Source of the DNA: Agrocybe praecox
Taxonomy: Eukaryota > Basidiomycota > Agaricomycetes > Agaricales > Agrocybaceae
Direction: 5' to 3'
Assembly (NCBI GenBank): GCA_964017145.1
Contig: OZ024846.1
Location: 1,116,001-1,180,000, forward strand
Length of the DNA: 64,000 bases
Of the stretch, positions 26,036 to 37,679 are shown piece after piece. Under the pieces are notes generated by a model. It was not told the origin of the DNA. It was given only the letters and a program-made list of their open reading frames with translations, and ran no database searches. Each line of letters begins with the position of its first letter. The stretch's first letter is position 1. The position numbers and the translations under genes are program-made.

Positions 26036-26752
26036 CGCAAAGTGTATTTTAACGAGCTCGTACATGAAAAATACTGGGTCGTTTGGTGCTCGAACAGAGA
26101 CTGCAGGCTCTCGTTTCTGTAGACTGTGCTATCAGGGGAAATAACCAAACATAATAATGTACTATTTCAAAGCCATTCAAAATTTTAGGAGAGGGGCGAG
26201 TGTATGAGGTGTCGCCCTAGGCCCTCGTGAATCTGAGAGAAAGGGAACCAGATTAAATTTTGTGAGAGCTGGGAACTATTCTTCATTTCCATTGAAGCCA
26301 GGAAATTGATGACCAAGTGTAGTTGGATTGCTGAAAAGCGTAGACGGGATGGGTCATTGCAGAGGAAGAAAGGAAAGTATGCGAGCTTCAGCTTCAATAT
26401 TTCGATCTCCGCTCGGAAGGCTCGCGTTTTTATGCCTGAATTCATCATCGATCATCCCTCTCATACGTCCCTTTCTTTTTCTCATGAGTATAATAATATG
26501 CATGAAGAAATACAATGCACGCGAAAGGAAGAAGATTAAAGAGACGATAATTTCGAAAATCGGGATGAGCGTTAAGCTTCTAAGCGCTGCTGGGCGCTTA
26601 GCGCTTATCACTTGACCCAGGCGCTAAACACCATCTAGAAAGACCAATTCCAATTATGAATTATCTATCATTATTCAAAAATAATTTGACCACCGGCTTA
26701 AAAGAGAGACGCAAAAACAAAACAACACGTATTAAGTCATATCATCACAAAA
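26036..26752. repeat. Spacer between DUF6534 and AP-3 beta genes, copy 2
   Basis: Matches 19368-20140 in order with changes. Contains GGCGCTTAGCGCTTATCAC and the same boundary to the adaptin 3' end. Confidence 0.55.
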
Positions 26753-26945
26753 TCAACCTCTGTGTAACATCCTCTCTTTCACTCCCCCTCCCTTCGTCTT
26801 CACCTTCATCCCCATGCTCACTCTCCTCTTGCTCCTACTCTTCCTCCCCGCTACCATCCTCATCCTCCCCACTGTCGAGGGGTGAGCATCACAGGCGTAT
26901 GCACCGTTGAGCTTCGTGTCAAGCCTCCAGCGCTTGTGACTTGAT
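26753..26945 (-). pseudogene. AP-3 beta adaptin, 3' fragment (copy 2)
   Basis: Only the last ~190 bases of the adaptin gene remain: part of the HTPV region and the acidic C-terminus, with a deletion joining the acidic tail to the GTGAGCATCACAGGCGTATG block. The homology ends abruptly near 26945, where single-copy DNA starts. Confidence 0.7.
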
Positions 26946-27060
26946 ACGCCTTTGGACACGTTCAAAAATACGGATGAAATAAGAAATGATATTTTTTTAT
27001 AAACGTGAAGAGAGGTCTTAAGAGAATAAATTAAATTTCGTACAAAATACATGTTCACGT

Positions 27061-27826
27061 TTAGGATTTGAAAGGCTTCATCCTGAATACTACCAGAGAC
27101 CCAATTATTATTACCGTGCCCAAAGAAACGAGTGGAACGAGGCCCGGTGGGCTGAACATGGAGCTGGTTGAGAATGAGAAATACTGCATGTAATCCTTCA
27201 CGGACTGTTTCTCTGTGCACGTCAGATGCTTATATGAGTGTCACAGAACCACGACGGGCATACCTGAACATTCAGATATTTCAACTCCAAGTAGGCCTTT
27301 AGTTGTCTGATCCTCATCCTCGAAGTGTTCTATTGCCTTTACGTGAAGTACCTCATTGATAGAATTGTTCTGGTGCTCTGGATGACGAGAGTTCGTAAGT
27401 CTGGCTTATTCTACTGCACAAACATAAAATACCTGAACAATCGAGCCTATTATTGACCGACTCCTCTGCCGGTCCAGATTCTTCTGCAGCATAATTGATA
27501 TTCTCCTTGTGAACTGTATGCGTAACTCGCTTTGAGGAATTAGAGTTATCATTAAATGACCCTTGGATAGTAGTATTGGTAGCGTTGTTGGAATTCCAGT
27601 ACGAATTCGTTGTTGAGTGGTTGTGGCTGTGGTTATACAGGCTATTGAGTTGCGCTATATTGAGATTTCCATGTATGTGAATGTGGTGTCCCGTCTCAGC
27701 AGAAGCGGAGTGGTTAGAGTTTATAAAGTATTTGGCCCCCATGTATGCACGACAACGAGCTGACCGTCTCCAGCGGCGAAGTCGGTCCAGTCTTCGTTTG
27801 AGAACCTTCTTGTTTCTCAATGTCAT
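27061..27826 (-). CDS. Unrecognised single-pass membrane protein, 219 residues
   Basis: Three exons (27433-27826, 27264-27377, 27061-27212) with GT-AG introns sum to 660 bases, an exact number of codons. The N-terminus is very basic (MTLRNKKVLKRRLDRLRRWR). Residues about 35-100 are rich in Asn, Ser, Thr and His (HHIHIHGNLNIAQLNSLYNH, NSYWNSNNATNTTIQGSFN). A linker holds NEVLHVKAIEHFEDED and the repeated short phrase ECSEKQ/DCSEHQ. Near the C-terminus SPPGLVPLVSLGTVIIIGSL and VVFRMKPFKS give one membrane helix followed by a positive tail. It appears once, inside the duplicated array, in DNA absent from the other units. Function unknown; the Asn-rich stretch recalls the N-terminal regions of some basidiomycete NLR-like proteins, but that is only a resemblance. 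Confidence 0.6.
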
Positions 27827-27959
27827 GTAAGAATTTGAATGTTGTGGTGTTATATTGGTTTATCAGTGAATAGTTCCAAGAGGGAAGTATGGCTAGAGAG
27901 AAGAAAGAAATTCAAACGTCTGGGGAGGGGCTGGAAAGAGGGACGAGGGGAATAAGTAC

Positions 27960-28210
27960 CAAGTGAAGCGCACCCTGGAAGACGAGAAAATTGGGCGCTG
28001 CTGAGTTTGAATCTGGGCGCTGTTGGGTTTGAAATTTGTGCTTCTAAGTGGAATTTGCGGCTCTGAGTTTGAAACTTGTGTTTCTAAGTTTGAATATTTT
28101 CCTTCTGAGTTTGAAATTTGCGCGTCGCTCACTTGTGCCAAAAATAAAGGTGCGCAGGAAAAAATAATTACACGTCAACCAAAAACACGCGCACCTTTTT
28201 TCCCCCACGC
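27960..28210. repeat. Imperfect 21-24-base tandem repeat, with relative at 56655-56735
   Basis: The phrase TGAGTTTGAAATTTG and close variants recur about five times between 27990 and 28120. The flanks GAAGCGCACCCTGGAAGACG (27965) and CAAAAATAAAGGTGCGC (28138) recur around a much shorter core at 56655-56735, where only one unit remains. Probably a small non-coding repeated element. Confidence 0.55.
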
Positions 28211-28309
28211 ACATACCAGGAAATTTTTTTGACTTAAATGATATAAGGCTTAATATGGCCTAAAGTTGCGCGGAAAGTCCCGCGCACCATACCCTAAATG
28301 ACCGCCATA

Positions 28310-29254
28310 AAAGGGAACCAGATTAATTTGTGAGAGATGAGAACGAGATATCTTTTGGATCTACTGTAAGGTACGCACCTTGCCTACGCCCGAAACCGAC
28401 ACAAACACGCCATCTCGATGTGCAGCCAACATTTCGGACCGAAGCCATTCCCCCCTTTTTTTTGTTTATTTTCCTTTCTGCCAGCGAAGCATCCTTAGGG
28501 GTAGTCCGTCGCTTGTTTAATTTCCCTTGGAGGTTTCCCTAGGTTTCTTTTTCGCATAGATAAACCTTCCCTATTCGATTTTATTTCAGATTCGGCCTCC
28601 TGAGTATCGCTACAGTAGAATGACATATATAAAAGTAGTCCTACTGGTTTTGTACCCCCTAGCAGAAGTTATGTACCTGACTCACACTCGTTATTGATAT
28701 ACGCAACGTCCCACAACCATCCTTTTCGTTCCCTACCCATAACATCATCACCAAGAGGTTTAGGACCCCCGAGACGATTCCGCCTCGTCTCCCCTCTTCA
28801 CCCGAACTCATAACGGTTCACATCGTTTCACTACGCTGCGCGTAATATTTTCATTTCCATTGAAGCCAGGAAGTTTGCCAGTTCTACCGACTGTCGATAA
28901 CCAAATATGGTTTGGATTGTCGAAAGCGTCGACGGTGTGGGTCATGGTAGTGGGAAAACAAGGAAAATGCCACTTTCAGCTTCAATTTCCGCTCGGAGAT
29001 GCCCAAATTCATCATCGACCATCCCTCTCATACATCCCTTTTAATAGTATGTATGACGAGAGATTAGATAAGCGAAAGACCAAGGTAGGAATTTAAAATA
29101 AGATGACTTCCAAAATCGGGACGCTGAAGTTGACCATTGGGCTTTTAAGCACTACTGAGCGCTTAGCGCTCGACCCAGGCGCTAAACACTAATTCCAATT
29201 ATTGATCATTAGCCAAGAAATAACTTGACAAGAGAGACGTATTAGGTCATATCA
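28310..29254. repeat. Spacer between DUF6534 side and AP-3 beta, copy 3, interrupted by LTR-like insertion
   Basis: Matches 19690-20140 and 42970-43441 apart from the insertion at 28365-28830. No gene seen. Confidence 0.6.
28365..28830. mobile_element. Solo-LTR-like insertion, 466 bp, 4-bp target duplication CTAC
   Basis: Starts TGTAAGGTACGC and ends CATCGTTTCA, flanked on both sides by CTAC (28361-28364 and 28831-28834). The sister unit at 43020-43035 has the uninterrupted GGATCCGCGCTGCG where this copy has GGATCTAC plus insertion plus CTACGCTGCG. An internal TATATAAAAG (near 28626) is placed as an LTR promoter would be. No internal retrotransposon genes are present. Orientation is not certain. 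Confidence 0.6.
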
Positions 29255-30856
29255 TCACGAAACCAACCTCCGCACAATATCCTCTCTTTCATTCCCCCTC
29301 CCTTCATCTTCATCTTCGTGTCCACTCTCCTCTTCATCTTCCTCCTCCCCGCTACCTTCCTTCTTCGCCTTCTTCGCCTTCTTCCCCACTCCCTTCCTCA
29401 TCTTCTTCCCCTTCCCCCTCCTCCTCCTCCTCCTCACCATCATCCTCACCATAAAACGAATCCAAATCCTTAAACTTGCCCCTTTCCCCACTCTCAGGAA
29501 TAACCGTCCCCGGTCCCGTAGGTGTAAGCACCACAGGCGTATGCACCATTGAGCCTCGGTTTGAGCCTCCAGGGCTTATAACACGACCACCACCGCCAAA
29601 TCCCATCATCGACTTGCCGTTCCCACCACCAGACGCCGACGCCGACGAACCAAACGCCGTAGCATTGGTAATAGCTAATGATGATGATGATAAAGCAGGC
29701 TTAGAGTCGTACTCGCTATCCCTCAACGAGCTCTCCACGCCCCTTTCCAACCAGTCAGGCAAGACTTCGTCGTCCGTGCGGGTGTTTCTCCCCGTTGTGC
29801 GCGCCATGGTGCCTAGGAGGACTTTTTCGTCGTCTGCAGGGAGGATAATGAGTGAGCGGGTGGATGGGCTTATATATCAAGGAGGAGAAGAAAGGGGGAA
29901 GAAGAAAGACTAAAGAACGAACAAAAAAAACTTACCTAAATACCCCATCCCCTCATCCCCAATTGCGCTGTGCCCGCTGTTGCCTCTGCCCACGTCGCAT
30001 CGTCGGTTGCCCCAAAGCTAGAATCGCCACCAACTCACCCACCAAGCCCACCAACCAATCCACCCACCATCCTCCCTCGATCGCGCACGTCCCAATCCGA
30101 ATCGTACCGTGCCTGGCTGAGCACGTAGACGCACAAGAGTCCGATGCGCTTCGTCCAATTCCCGTTCCTGTCCTCTTTCCCATTCCCATTCGTCGCCGAC
30201 ATCGTCGTCGTCGTCACCGCCACCATAGGCGCCAAACCCAGAGCCAACACATACACCTTCGTAGCAAGTGTGACGATCTGCAGCTTGACGAGCTTATCTT
30301 CCTTCGCGAACGTTTTTGCCAACTTGCGGAGGACATCTGGGGCCCATGGTGCGATTGTGGTATTCCCATTGAACCCAGAAGCAAGCCCAGAAGCACTAGC
30401 ATACTGCCCCACGAGCCAAACGACACACCCACACGCCTGTGCAGGCTTGATGTCGTCTATCCGGCGTGTGAGGTGCGCGATGATCGAGAGTGTGGATTGG
30501 GATTGGGTGCCCCACCACCAACCCCCATGGTCGTCGTGCCAGATAACTGCGTATGCACGAGATATTTGAGCACCATGACTGCGTGGCTTACTAGGTACCA
30601 GTAAATATAAAGCAAAGAACGGGAGACAAGAAACGCACCCCAACCAACCGCCTCATCGCATCCGGCTTTTCGCCATCGCTGCTCCCATCGAGCTGCTTTT
30701 TCAACTGCACCTGCGTCTTTTCGTCTACTCCTACTCCTCCAGCAGCGCCATCCCCAATAGCACCTACTGCAGCAGAGGAGGAAGGCAATACCCCAAGTCC
30801 GAGCTCGCGCGTGTGCTCCGAGATCGTCTCTTGCAGACACATGGGTTCGTGGACAT
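29255..30856 (-). pseudogene. AP-3 complex subunit beta, broken copy 3
   Basis: The start ATG (30856) is followed by MSTNP and then a deletion that removes LESLSENATRFG and shifts frame before LQETISEHTRELG. After VQLKKQLDG and MRRLVG most of the adaptin repeats are missing; the sequence runs straight into VSHAVMVLKYLVHTQLSGTT. Then come LTRRIDDIKPAQACGCVVWL, WAPDVLRKLAKTF, KEDKLVKLQIVTLATKVYVL, the same 3' exon with WLERGVESSLRDSEYDSKPA and HTPVVLTPTGPGTV, and a frame-broken acidic tail. The block between the Val-Met-Val-Leu-Lys segment and the 3' exon is colinear with copies 1, 4 and 5. Confidence 0.75.
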
Positions 30857-33419
30857 TGGTGGTATATGGGAGTGTGGTATCGTACTATGCTCAGCCTCCT
30901 GTTCGTCCAATTCGTTTCCTATTGATGGTAATCGTAACTATGCCTTCTATACGCCTCTAATTCATATAATCCAGCCGAAATCGAAGTTGAGAAAAAGAAA
31001 GAAAGATGATGATGATGGTGACGGTCCGAATCCAAAAAGCTACCCGATCATGACCTGATTTGTTGATTACGTCACTGCATCATCGGAGATTCAATATCAA
31101 ATGTTATTTTTATTTAAATTTTGGGGATGCCTCTTTCGCTCTCCCTCTGACCAAAGTATCGAACCCGCTCTGTGTGTTCTCTTGATCTTCTGTCTGGCAT
31201 CTACCTGCCGAGTTCGGTGCAGATTCGTATTTCTGCCATATATAACCCAAGTATTTCGCAGAAACACAGAGCGGGAACTTGATTCAGCTCACTCCTCTTT
31301 ATTTCTCCCGTTTATCGATATATCCTCCAGAGCTTTTTTCTTCTTCATCGCTCTTCAAAACTCCAAAAATTCTCCGCAGTCTTATTGCTCGTTGGCCTGG
31401 TCTTCTACCCCCTTTCATCTTTCCAACCCATTCTCAAACTGTCGCTTTCCTTGACGCCAAACTACTGCACTGTACTGCACTCACATTTTGTTGCCACTGA
31501 CAGCACATGGCCATCTAGTGCTCTGTTCTATACCGCTCAACTTCAGCTCGCTTTTTTACCTCTTCTTTTCTTTCTGGTTTTTATTTTCCGTTTGACCTTC
31601 CCCGGTGCCCTTCAACTTCACCTTCACCTCCCCTCTCCCCACTTTCTAGTCCCACACATATCCCACCACATCTATCAATGCCATTCACCCGCGCATGCAC
31701 GCTGTTCTTAATCTGTGCATAGCTTTTCTCGTCATGATTACCACTTCTCTGTACCTTGCAGAAAGTCATACAAGGGAAGCTCAGTCACTCGATAGACACG
31801 GCAGTTCACGCGCGTATTCTTTGGCATTGGTAATGACTGTGGTTGGTATTTTCTTGTCTTTTTCTTGTTCTTGGTCTTTTCCTCGGCGGCCTCAGTTGGC
31901 CTTTACGTCCCTTTTTCGACCCATATATCCACCTTGCTATGCCCACCAGCCGTGCTGTTCTAGGCTGCATCATACCGCCCCCCTTGACCTACAATCCTCC
32001 TGCACTTGCAAGGAGTAATTGACAGGCGAGGAGCGCGGTCATCTCATTGAAAGAGAAGAATTGAGGCGCATTTATTTTGATTCCTCGCCACCTGGTATTG
32101 GCGCTAACGGGAAACGGTGATACAGGGCGATGCTGTTCGCTGATGGGTAGAAATGACTCTTTCGATGACATCTTGGGGGTTGCTGTTATCGTTGTGAAAG
32201 ATTGTCGTATTGCCGAGCTCAGAGACGGCCTATTTGTCAGCCCCCCGCCCGAGCCATACATTCATCTCTGAACAAGTTCAAGTATTCCGAAGCACTGCTT
32301 TATCCGTAGTACTTCATATTCCTCGTATTGTGGTTTAATTTTCATGTAGTAAAAAATAGATGACATTGACTGCCAAGTACGTACCACCCGTCAGAACTCC
32401 GTGGTCGCTTTGATTTCGTTTTCAGGTGCCCGAAAAAAATCAACTGGCCGGAGTGGTTCCAGTCGGCGTTATTAGTCGGTTAGTCGACCTGTCACCAGAA
32501 TAAACCGACTAATGTCGTCGAAATAGACTAAGACGACAATGATGAAAGATGGACCGAATCACCGTATGCTGCGCGTTGAGACTTGAGTCGTTCGCTCAGT
32601 TCTCTATATTTAGCACGCTGCTGTATGTATATCATGTAAAGAGCCTGTAGAGTTGAGTCTTTAACGAGTTGTAAACATACTTGAGGCAACTATACTTGAA
32701 TTTCTGAATCATAATACGCGTCAACTTAATCTCGTAAGAGGTATCAAGATAGCAAGTTCCCAAGAATATATCTTGAACGGAAATGCGGGGATCGCAGCGC
32801 CAACCCAAAGAATTAACATGACCAAGAAAGGCGATGGTCCGAGTCAACTTTCGGACAAAATTGGAATGAGCCGACGTGTCTAACCGACTCTAACATAGAA
32901 GATTCAAGCTCTGACTGTCTCTCTCTGATTATATTATCTTATCTTACCTATCTGAAGCTGAAGATATTATAATTCTTCAAAGTTGAGTCGAGAACGTGGG
33001 CTCACGGTAGTAAATATAATATAGGCATAAATTGGACCACGTATACATGGAGGATAGATGTTTCGAGTAGAAGCGGGGCTGATTCAGGAATCAGGACCCT
33101 AAAAAATTCCATGTGGCCAGAAGAGGCCGCAATTACTGGCTTGTTTGTCTTTGACGAGTTGGCGCGGAATTTTAGAAGGTGTTACGGAAAGATCCAGTGC
33201 CATAATTAAGAGAAGAAAGATGTCTTAAATTATGGTATCAAATTCGAGAGAATCTTGCAAATTATATACAAAGAGATGTTGGCACTGGGGCGATTAAGTA
33301 TGCATGATTGAAACATAAGGACCGTGGACGACGCCAAGGTAACTAAAGAGCCATGGGAGATACAAAACCAGAGAAAAATGGGTTATAACTAGAGGTATAT
33401 CCCATAGGGCGCATATATT
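30857..33419. repeat. Conserved spacer A (adaptin 5' flank to receptor-like 3' flank)
   Basis: First full copy of a spacer repeated at 38411, 46850, 52210 and 59501. Ordered markers: GTTGATTACGTCACTGCATC; ACCCGCTCTGTGTGTTCT; CACATATCCCACCAC; AGGGAAGCTCAGTCAC (31775); GCCGTGCTGTTCTAGGCTGC (31950); GCGCTAACGGGAAACGGTGA (32102); AACCGACTAATGTCGTCG (32503); CATGTGGCCAGAAGAGGCCG (33110). The + strand reads RRIYFDSSPPGIGANGKR just before TGA near 32119, and this ending recurs in copies at 39420, 53145 and 60690. It may be the last exon of a decayed gene, but no upstream exon could be joined to it. No other gene recognised. Confidence 0.55.
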
Positions 33420-34710
33420 TCAGACTTCTTCAGTAGGATTTCGGATGTTTGTGGCATCAAGAGGTACCTCTTGAATTTCAGAGCCGTTGTGACCTTGAGG
33501 AGCGGCTGCAAAGGCATTAACGACGAGATGACTTGGTTCAGCGATCATGTGGGTTGAGAACTCCTCGGTTGGATTCTTCTTTCTCAATTCGAGACGGACA
33601 ACCATGAGACTTGGTGCAAATGCCTATCATATTGATTCAAGGTGATCAAAGGGGCTCTGCATGGTGATTCATAATCCACTTACAGTTGTGATAATCATAA
33701 CTGAATTGATATATCCTCCTGCATTGAAGGCAGATGCTTTAGACATCAAAAGCCCACTACTATTGATGAACATAGCAATTGCCATCATCAATGTTGAGCA
33801 GGAGTATAAGGCCGAGGACTCTATCATAATTTCAAAGATTTCCATGTATCTTCTTCGGGCCTTGCGATTTATTATTTTTGAGGAATAGATTTTGATGCCA
33901 ATTGCAAGTGACACAATCATACTCGTTGCAGCTGTCACACACAGGTTAGTCGCATACAGGATGTAGTACTGCTGCCAAAATTGAGCTGTCTGATAGCGCG
34001 GTGGGCCTAGGTAAAGGAGAAAAATCATGACAATCATGGTAGCGATCATCACTGTAAAACTATATTAATGTACAATCTGGAATCCACAGTGACACTGAAA
34101 TTACCAATTTCAACCATATAAATACCCAGAAATGAAAGTATGATGTATTTCCGGTCGCGAAAAAGGCGCCATGAACGCCATATCTAAAAATTCTTATCAG
34201 CAAGATGAAGTAATACAGCTCATACGATGTTTACCAGCAAACCATCGGCAAGAACCTGACTTAATCCCGTAAATGCTCCGATTGCGACATATAAGGTTCC
34301 AACGGGGACAGCCAAGGTCAAATAGAAGATATCATATCTAGTGTTGACCTCTCCTCCCACAAAGCAGGTAGCTGCATAAATCCATTCAATGATCAGAATT
34401 CCAAGAGTGCAGCAAAACAGTCCTGCTAGAACGCTAGTAACCACTCGTTGACCTCGCTCGGACCTGCGTGCTGAAAATTTATTAGCATTTCATGCCTTCC
34501 GAGTCATGCAGGATGCCCCCACAATAAATACGAAATGTTATCAAATAAAACCCAATATATGCTCCTATGTGTAGTTGTTCAGCCACGTTACGTTCCATAA
34601 AGGCGGTATTTACCTGCGAGAAATTGAAACATCAATGTTGTATTTAAGTTACCGCTAATTAGGGATTTTTGAAATGATATAGGGTAGATGTAATCTCCCT
34701 GGGAAGACAT
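33420..34710 (-). CDS. Seven-helix receptor-like membrane protein, array copy A
   Basis: Six-exon gene with the same splice sites as copies B-E; about 343 residues. The start is MSSQGDYIYPISFQKSLISG. Helix segments: FQFLAGAYIGFYLITFRIY; VLAGLFCCTLGILIIEWIYA; LADGLLIWRSWRLFRDRKY; ILSFLGIYMVEIVMIATMIV; TNLCVTAATSMIVSLAIGIK; SSALYSCSTLMMAIAMFINS; GGYINSVMIITTAFAPSLMV. The hydrophilic tail runs VRLELRKKNPTEEFSTHM to TEEV. The IWRSW and AFAPxL motifs are typical of agaricomycete seven-helix proteins often annotated only as hypothetical; I cannot name a ligand. The start is set by comparison: frame upstream of it is not conserved in copy B. No lesion seen. Confidence 0.78.
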
Positions 34711-35196
34711 AATGGAATCTGGGTCTGGGATACCCAAAGTCAAGTAGTCGCGGTCTTTAAGTACAGCGAGCTTCAAGATATGCATCTCATGAGTCATATG
34801 TTTAATACCCGGCACCATCTTATCCTTAAGAGACATCAGCAGATCTATTCAATCGCACGTTGATTCGAAGCATATGCATCATTGATATTATTTACGCAGG
34901 GCACTTATTAGCTTGAAACAAGTACAGCACATCCGAAGGGGCGTAGGCGATATATACGTTCCTCAAGCAAGATGTCCAAAGAGGTGATCAGGTTTGTCCA
35001 TGTCCATGTCCATGCTATACCAGGGCGCCCGTGTTGGCCACCGCGTTCAAAAAGCTGTACTTGTGATCTCAATGCATGCAGATAGCCTGGTTGTGCTCGA
35101 GGTGAGGTCGATACGAGAGACTCCTTGCGGGAACGGTACATAAGAATTTAAAGTGGAATGTTTGAGGCGTGATGGCGGCGAAATAAGTCGGCATTA
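34711..35196. repeat. Upstream region of receptor-like gene A, internally deleted
   Basis: Corresponds to 41448-42190, 49709-50480, 55534-56345 and 63154-63975. Relative to those, about 200 bases (including the 24-bp minisatellite and the AACACGTCATTTCCAATAG block) are missing between TTTAAGTAC and AGCTTCAAGATATGC. Contains GTCCATGTCCATGTCCATGC near 34996. Confidence 0.65.
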
Positions 35197-35200
35197 TGGT

Positions 35201-37679
35201 GCACCGTATCGGACAAAAATACGACAATTTTTTTCTGTGTCCCGATTTGTAACGATACGTAGCGATCTATAACAATCGTTTCACGTCGTGCCGAAACGTA
35301 ATGATTCGTCGCTAATCGTCACGAATAGCAACGATTCGTAAAAAGCGCCTACACAGCCTGTCTTTGCTCGTCCAGAAGTGATTTTTTGTCGTACGATTTC
35401 TGACGATCGTTACAAATCGTAACCCAAAAAAGAAAATATCATTCAATTTATGTATTTTATCTATCCGCAGGATCGTCACGATCCGTGACGATTTGTTGTT
35501 TACACAGTTCAGTGCATTTTCAATGTCATGCGTTTTTTGTTCCTCCTGAGATCTTTTCTTGTATAAATTTCTGTAATTTGCCTGATTTAATGAGGTCATA
35601 GGTTCTCCCCAAGAACCTGTGACATCATAGGGCTTCATGAAAAGATAATTTGGGTTCACATTTGAAACTCAGACACGACTTAGAGCCCCGCTGCCATACA
35701 ATTCAGTCTCCGCATGATTCGACACGAACCCAAACACTGACAATTGCATTTAAAATACGGGAGCCTTTCTGTTGCGGCCTATGCCCTAAACATTATTATG
35801 TACTGTATATCTGCTTGATTGTACCTTCCTTTTTTCGCCTTGTTTCCTCGTTTTTGGGATTCTCCCATATATATATAAATAGCCTCCATTGTGCCATATT
35901 CAAGAGTTGGACGGGCGGTAATGGATGATAGTCAGGAGGTAGTAGGTGTCAGGTTAGTATATCTATTTTTGTGCGTGTTGTTGGAGGTCTCTTCCTGATG
36001 AGTTATATGTTTTTTTCTACGTTTAAGATATACCGAGACGTTTATTTGAGTAACATAGTAGTTCGAAGAATATACGGTAGATTTTGTGGCTCCATAGACA
36101 CTGGCTCCAGGGGTACATGATAAAGTAATTTATAGCCTTTGTGATTTCTAAATAGCACGATCCATTGCTATGACGTTCCACTGCTACTAGCAAAGCAATT
36201 GTAATTTGAGATTCTGAACCTCTATTCTAACGCTGCTATGGGCCATATTTATATCTAACTAAGTTACTCTACCTTTCTGCCTGGTGGGTAAGCTATAGAT
36301 ATTTTAGTTAAGGATACTCATGGACTTGCATGGAAATGCTGAGTTCAGTGGGTTGTTATGTGTAACTCAACTACTGTGAGGGTTACTTGTTTCATTTGTG
36401 TTTTATCTAGCTTACTTTAAAAGATGACATAGTGTGTACTACCCGGTAAAGGAGCATAAATCTTATATACCGTATTCAAAGGAATGAAATACAAGAAATT
36501 AATAAATGTCGATATGATGTGCATAAACATGCCCAAAAGCCTAGGTAGGAACACAGTCAAGCGCACACCGCATCTCCTCGCTCGGGGCACGTGTGAATCA
36601 AAATTTAAAACTAACTCTGTATAGATACTCATACGGCATGGTCGCGTTGTCGGTTTGAATGAACATGTTGTGTTTTCTGCATGCTAGTCTGTGGGTTGGG
36701 ATCATTCGACCCAATATCCCACAGGTCTAGCATGGATGGCCGTCGTGCGAGCTGCACTTACAAACCTTAAGTCAAGCTCAATGCACCCGATCTCGCACTT
36801 TATTGTGTCATCTAATTTGGAGTCTTGGACCCACACCTGAGTTAGTATTAGCCCCTCATTGGTGCTCGCACATCGAATACCAATATATGTCAAAATGCAA
36901 CCCCGACGGCTTATCATTTCTCTTGCAAGAATATTACCTCTTGGCTTTGTATGCGTCACTTCTGGCCCCGATGTCTGTTTGTGCGAAAAATATATATTAA
37001 ATTACATGTCTTGTGTTTCTTTTTACCTGTTTTTGATAGGAATAGATACATAAATGTGTCGGGGATGTCAACTATAGAATGCCCGGGCCTCTGTTCGCAC
37101 CTTTAGGAAAAATTAACAAAGGACGTGCAATTTATTATCTTTTTATCCAGTAAATAGCTGTCAGCGCCAGCAGTGCGTACTACTTTTATTAGATAAATTG
37201 ATGATGAAGTCTTTGGAAGTCCGTCAAGGGCGGAAAATTCCGTGATGGTTGCGTGACTTATACGCCTGCCGCTGACACGGCAATCAAAGATCAAAACAAA
37301 CTGATGAGCTGGTGCAGAAAAGAAAATATTTGAGGAAAAACAAACATAATTTCCAAGATTACGATTCGTCACGAATCGCAATTTCTGACATTTACCCTTT
37401 ACGACACGTCCATATGTCGTTTTTGCTTCTGAATCACGATTTCTTGCGATCGTTACAGATCGCGAATCACAATTCCTCGAAGGCAGGTCTTACAAAAAAT
37501 AAAAATCTCGATCTGGTTGCGACTCGTTACGATTCGTTACGATCCGTCACAATTCGTGTCCATTCGTCAATGTTCGTTAATTTTCTCACGAATCCTCACG
37601 AATCGTTACTATTCGTGATACAAAAACACCTTTTTCTGATACAAAAACATAAAAAGGGTATTTTTGTCCGATACGGTGC
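35201..37679. mobile_element. Non-autonomous TIR element, ~2.48 kb
   Basis: Ends are a 22-bp exact inverted repeat beginning GCACCGTATCGGACAAAA (35201-35222; inverse at 37658-37679). Just inside both ends are clusters of ACGATTCGT/ACGAATCGT-like words in both orientations (35260-35345, 35370-35500, 37355-37620), as expected of transposase-binding subterminal repeats. TTAT lies beside both ends (left GCATTATGGT, right GTTATACG) and could be the target duplication, though the ends are not exactly symmetrical around it. No transposase reading frame is visible. A truncated inverted relative lies at 22716-23590. Superfamily not assignable by eye. Confidence 0.72.

Noticed and set aside
27990..28120. 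CRISPR-like regular repeat
   Set aside because: Eukaryotic DNA, imperfect contiguous repeats without unique spacers.
29852..30604. 250-residue + strand open frame
   Set aside because: Antisense of adaptin copy 3; His/Arg/Pro-rich with no start context or conserved counterpart.
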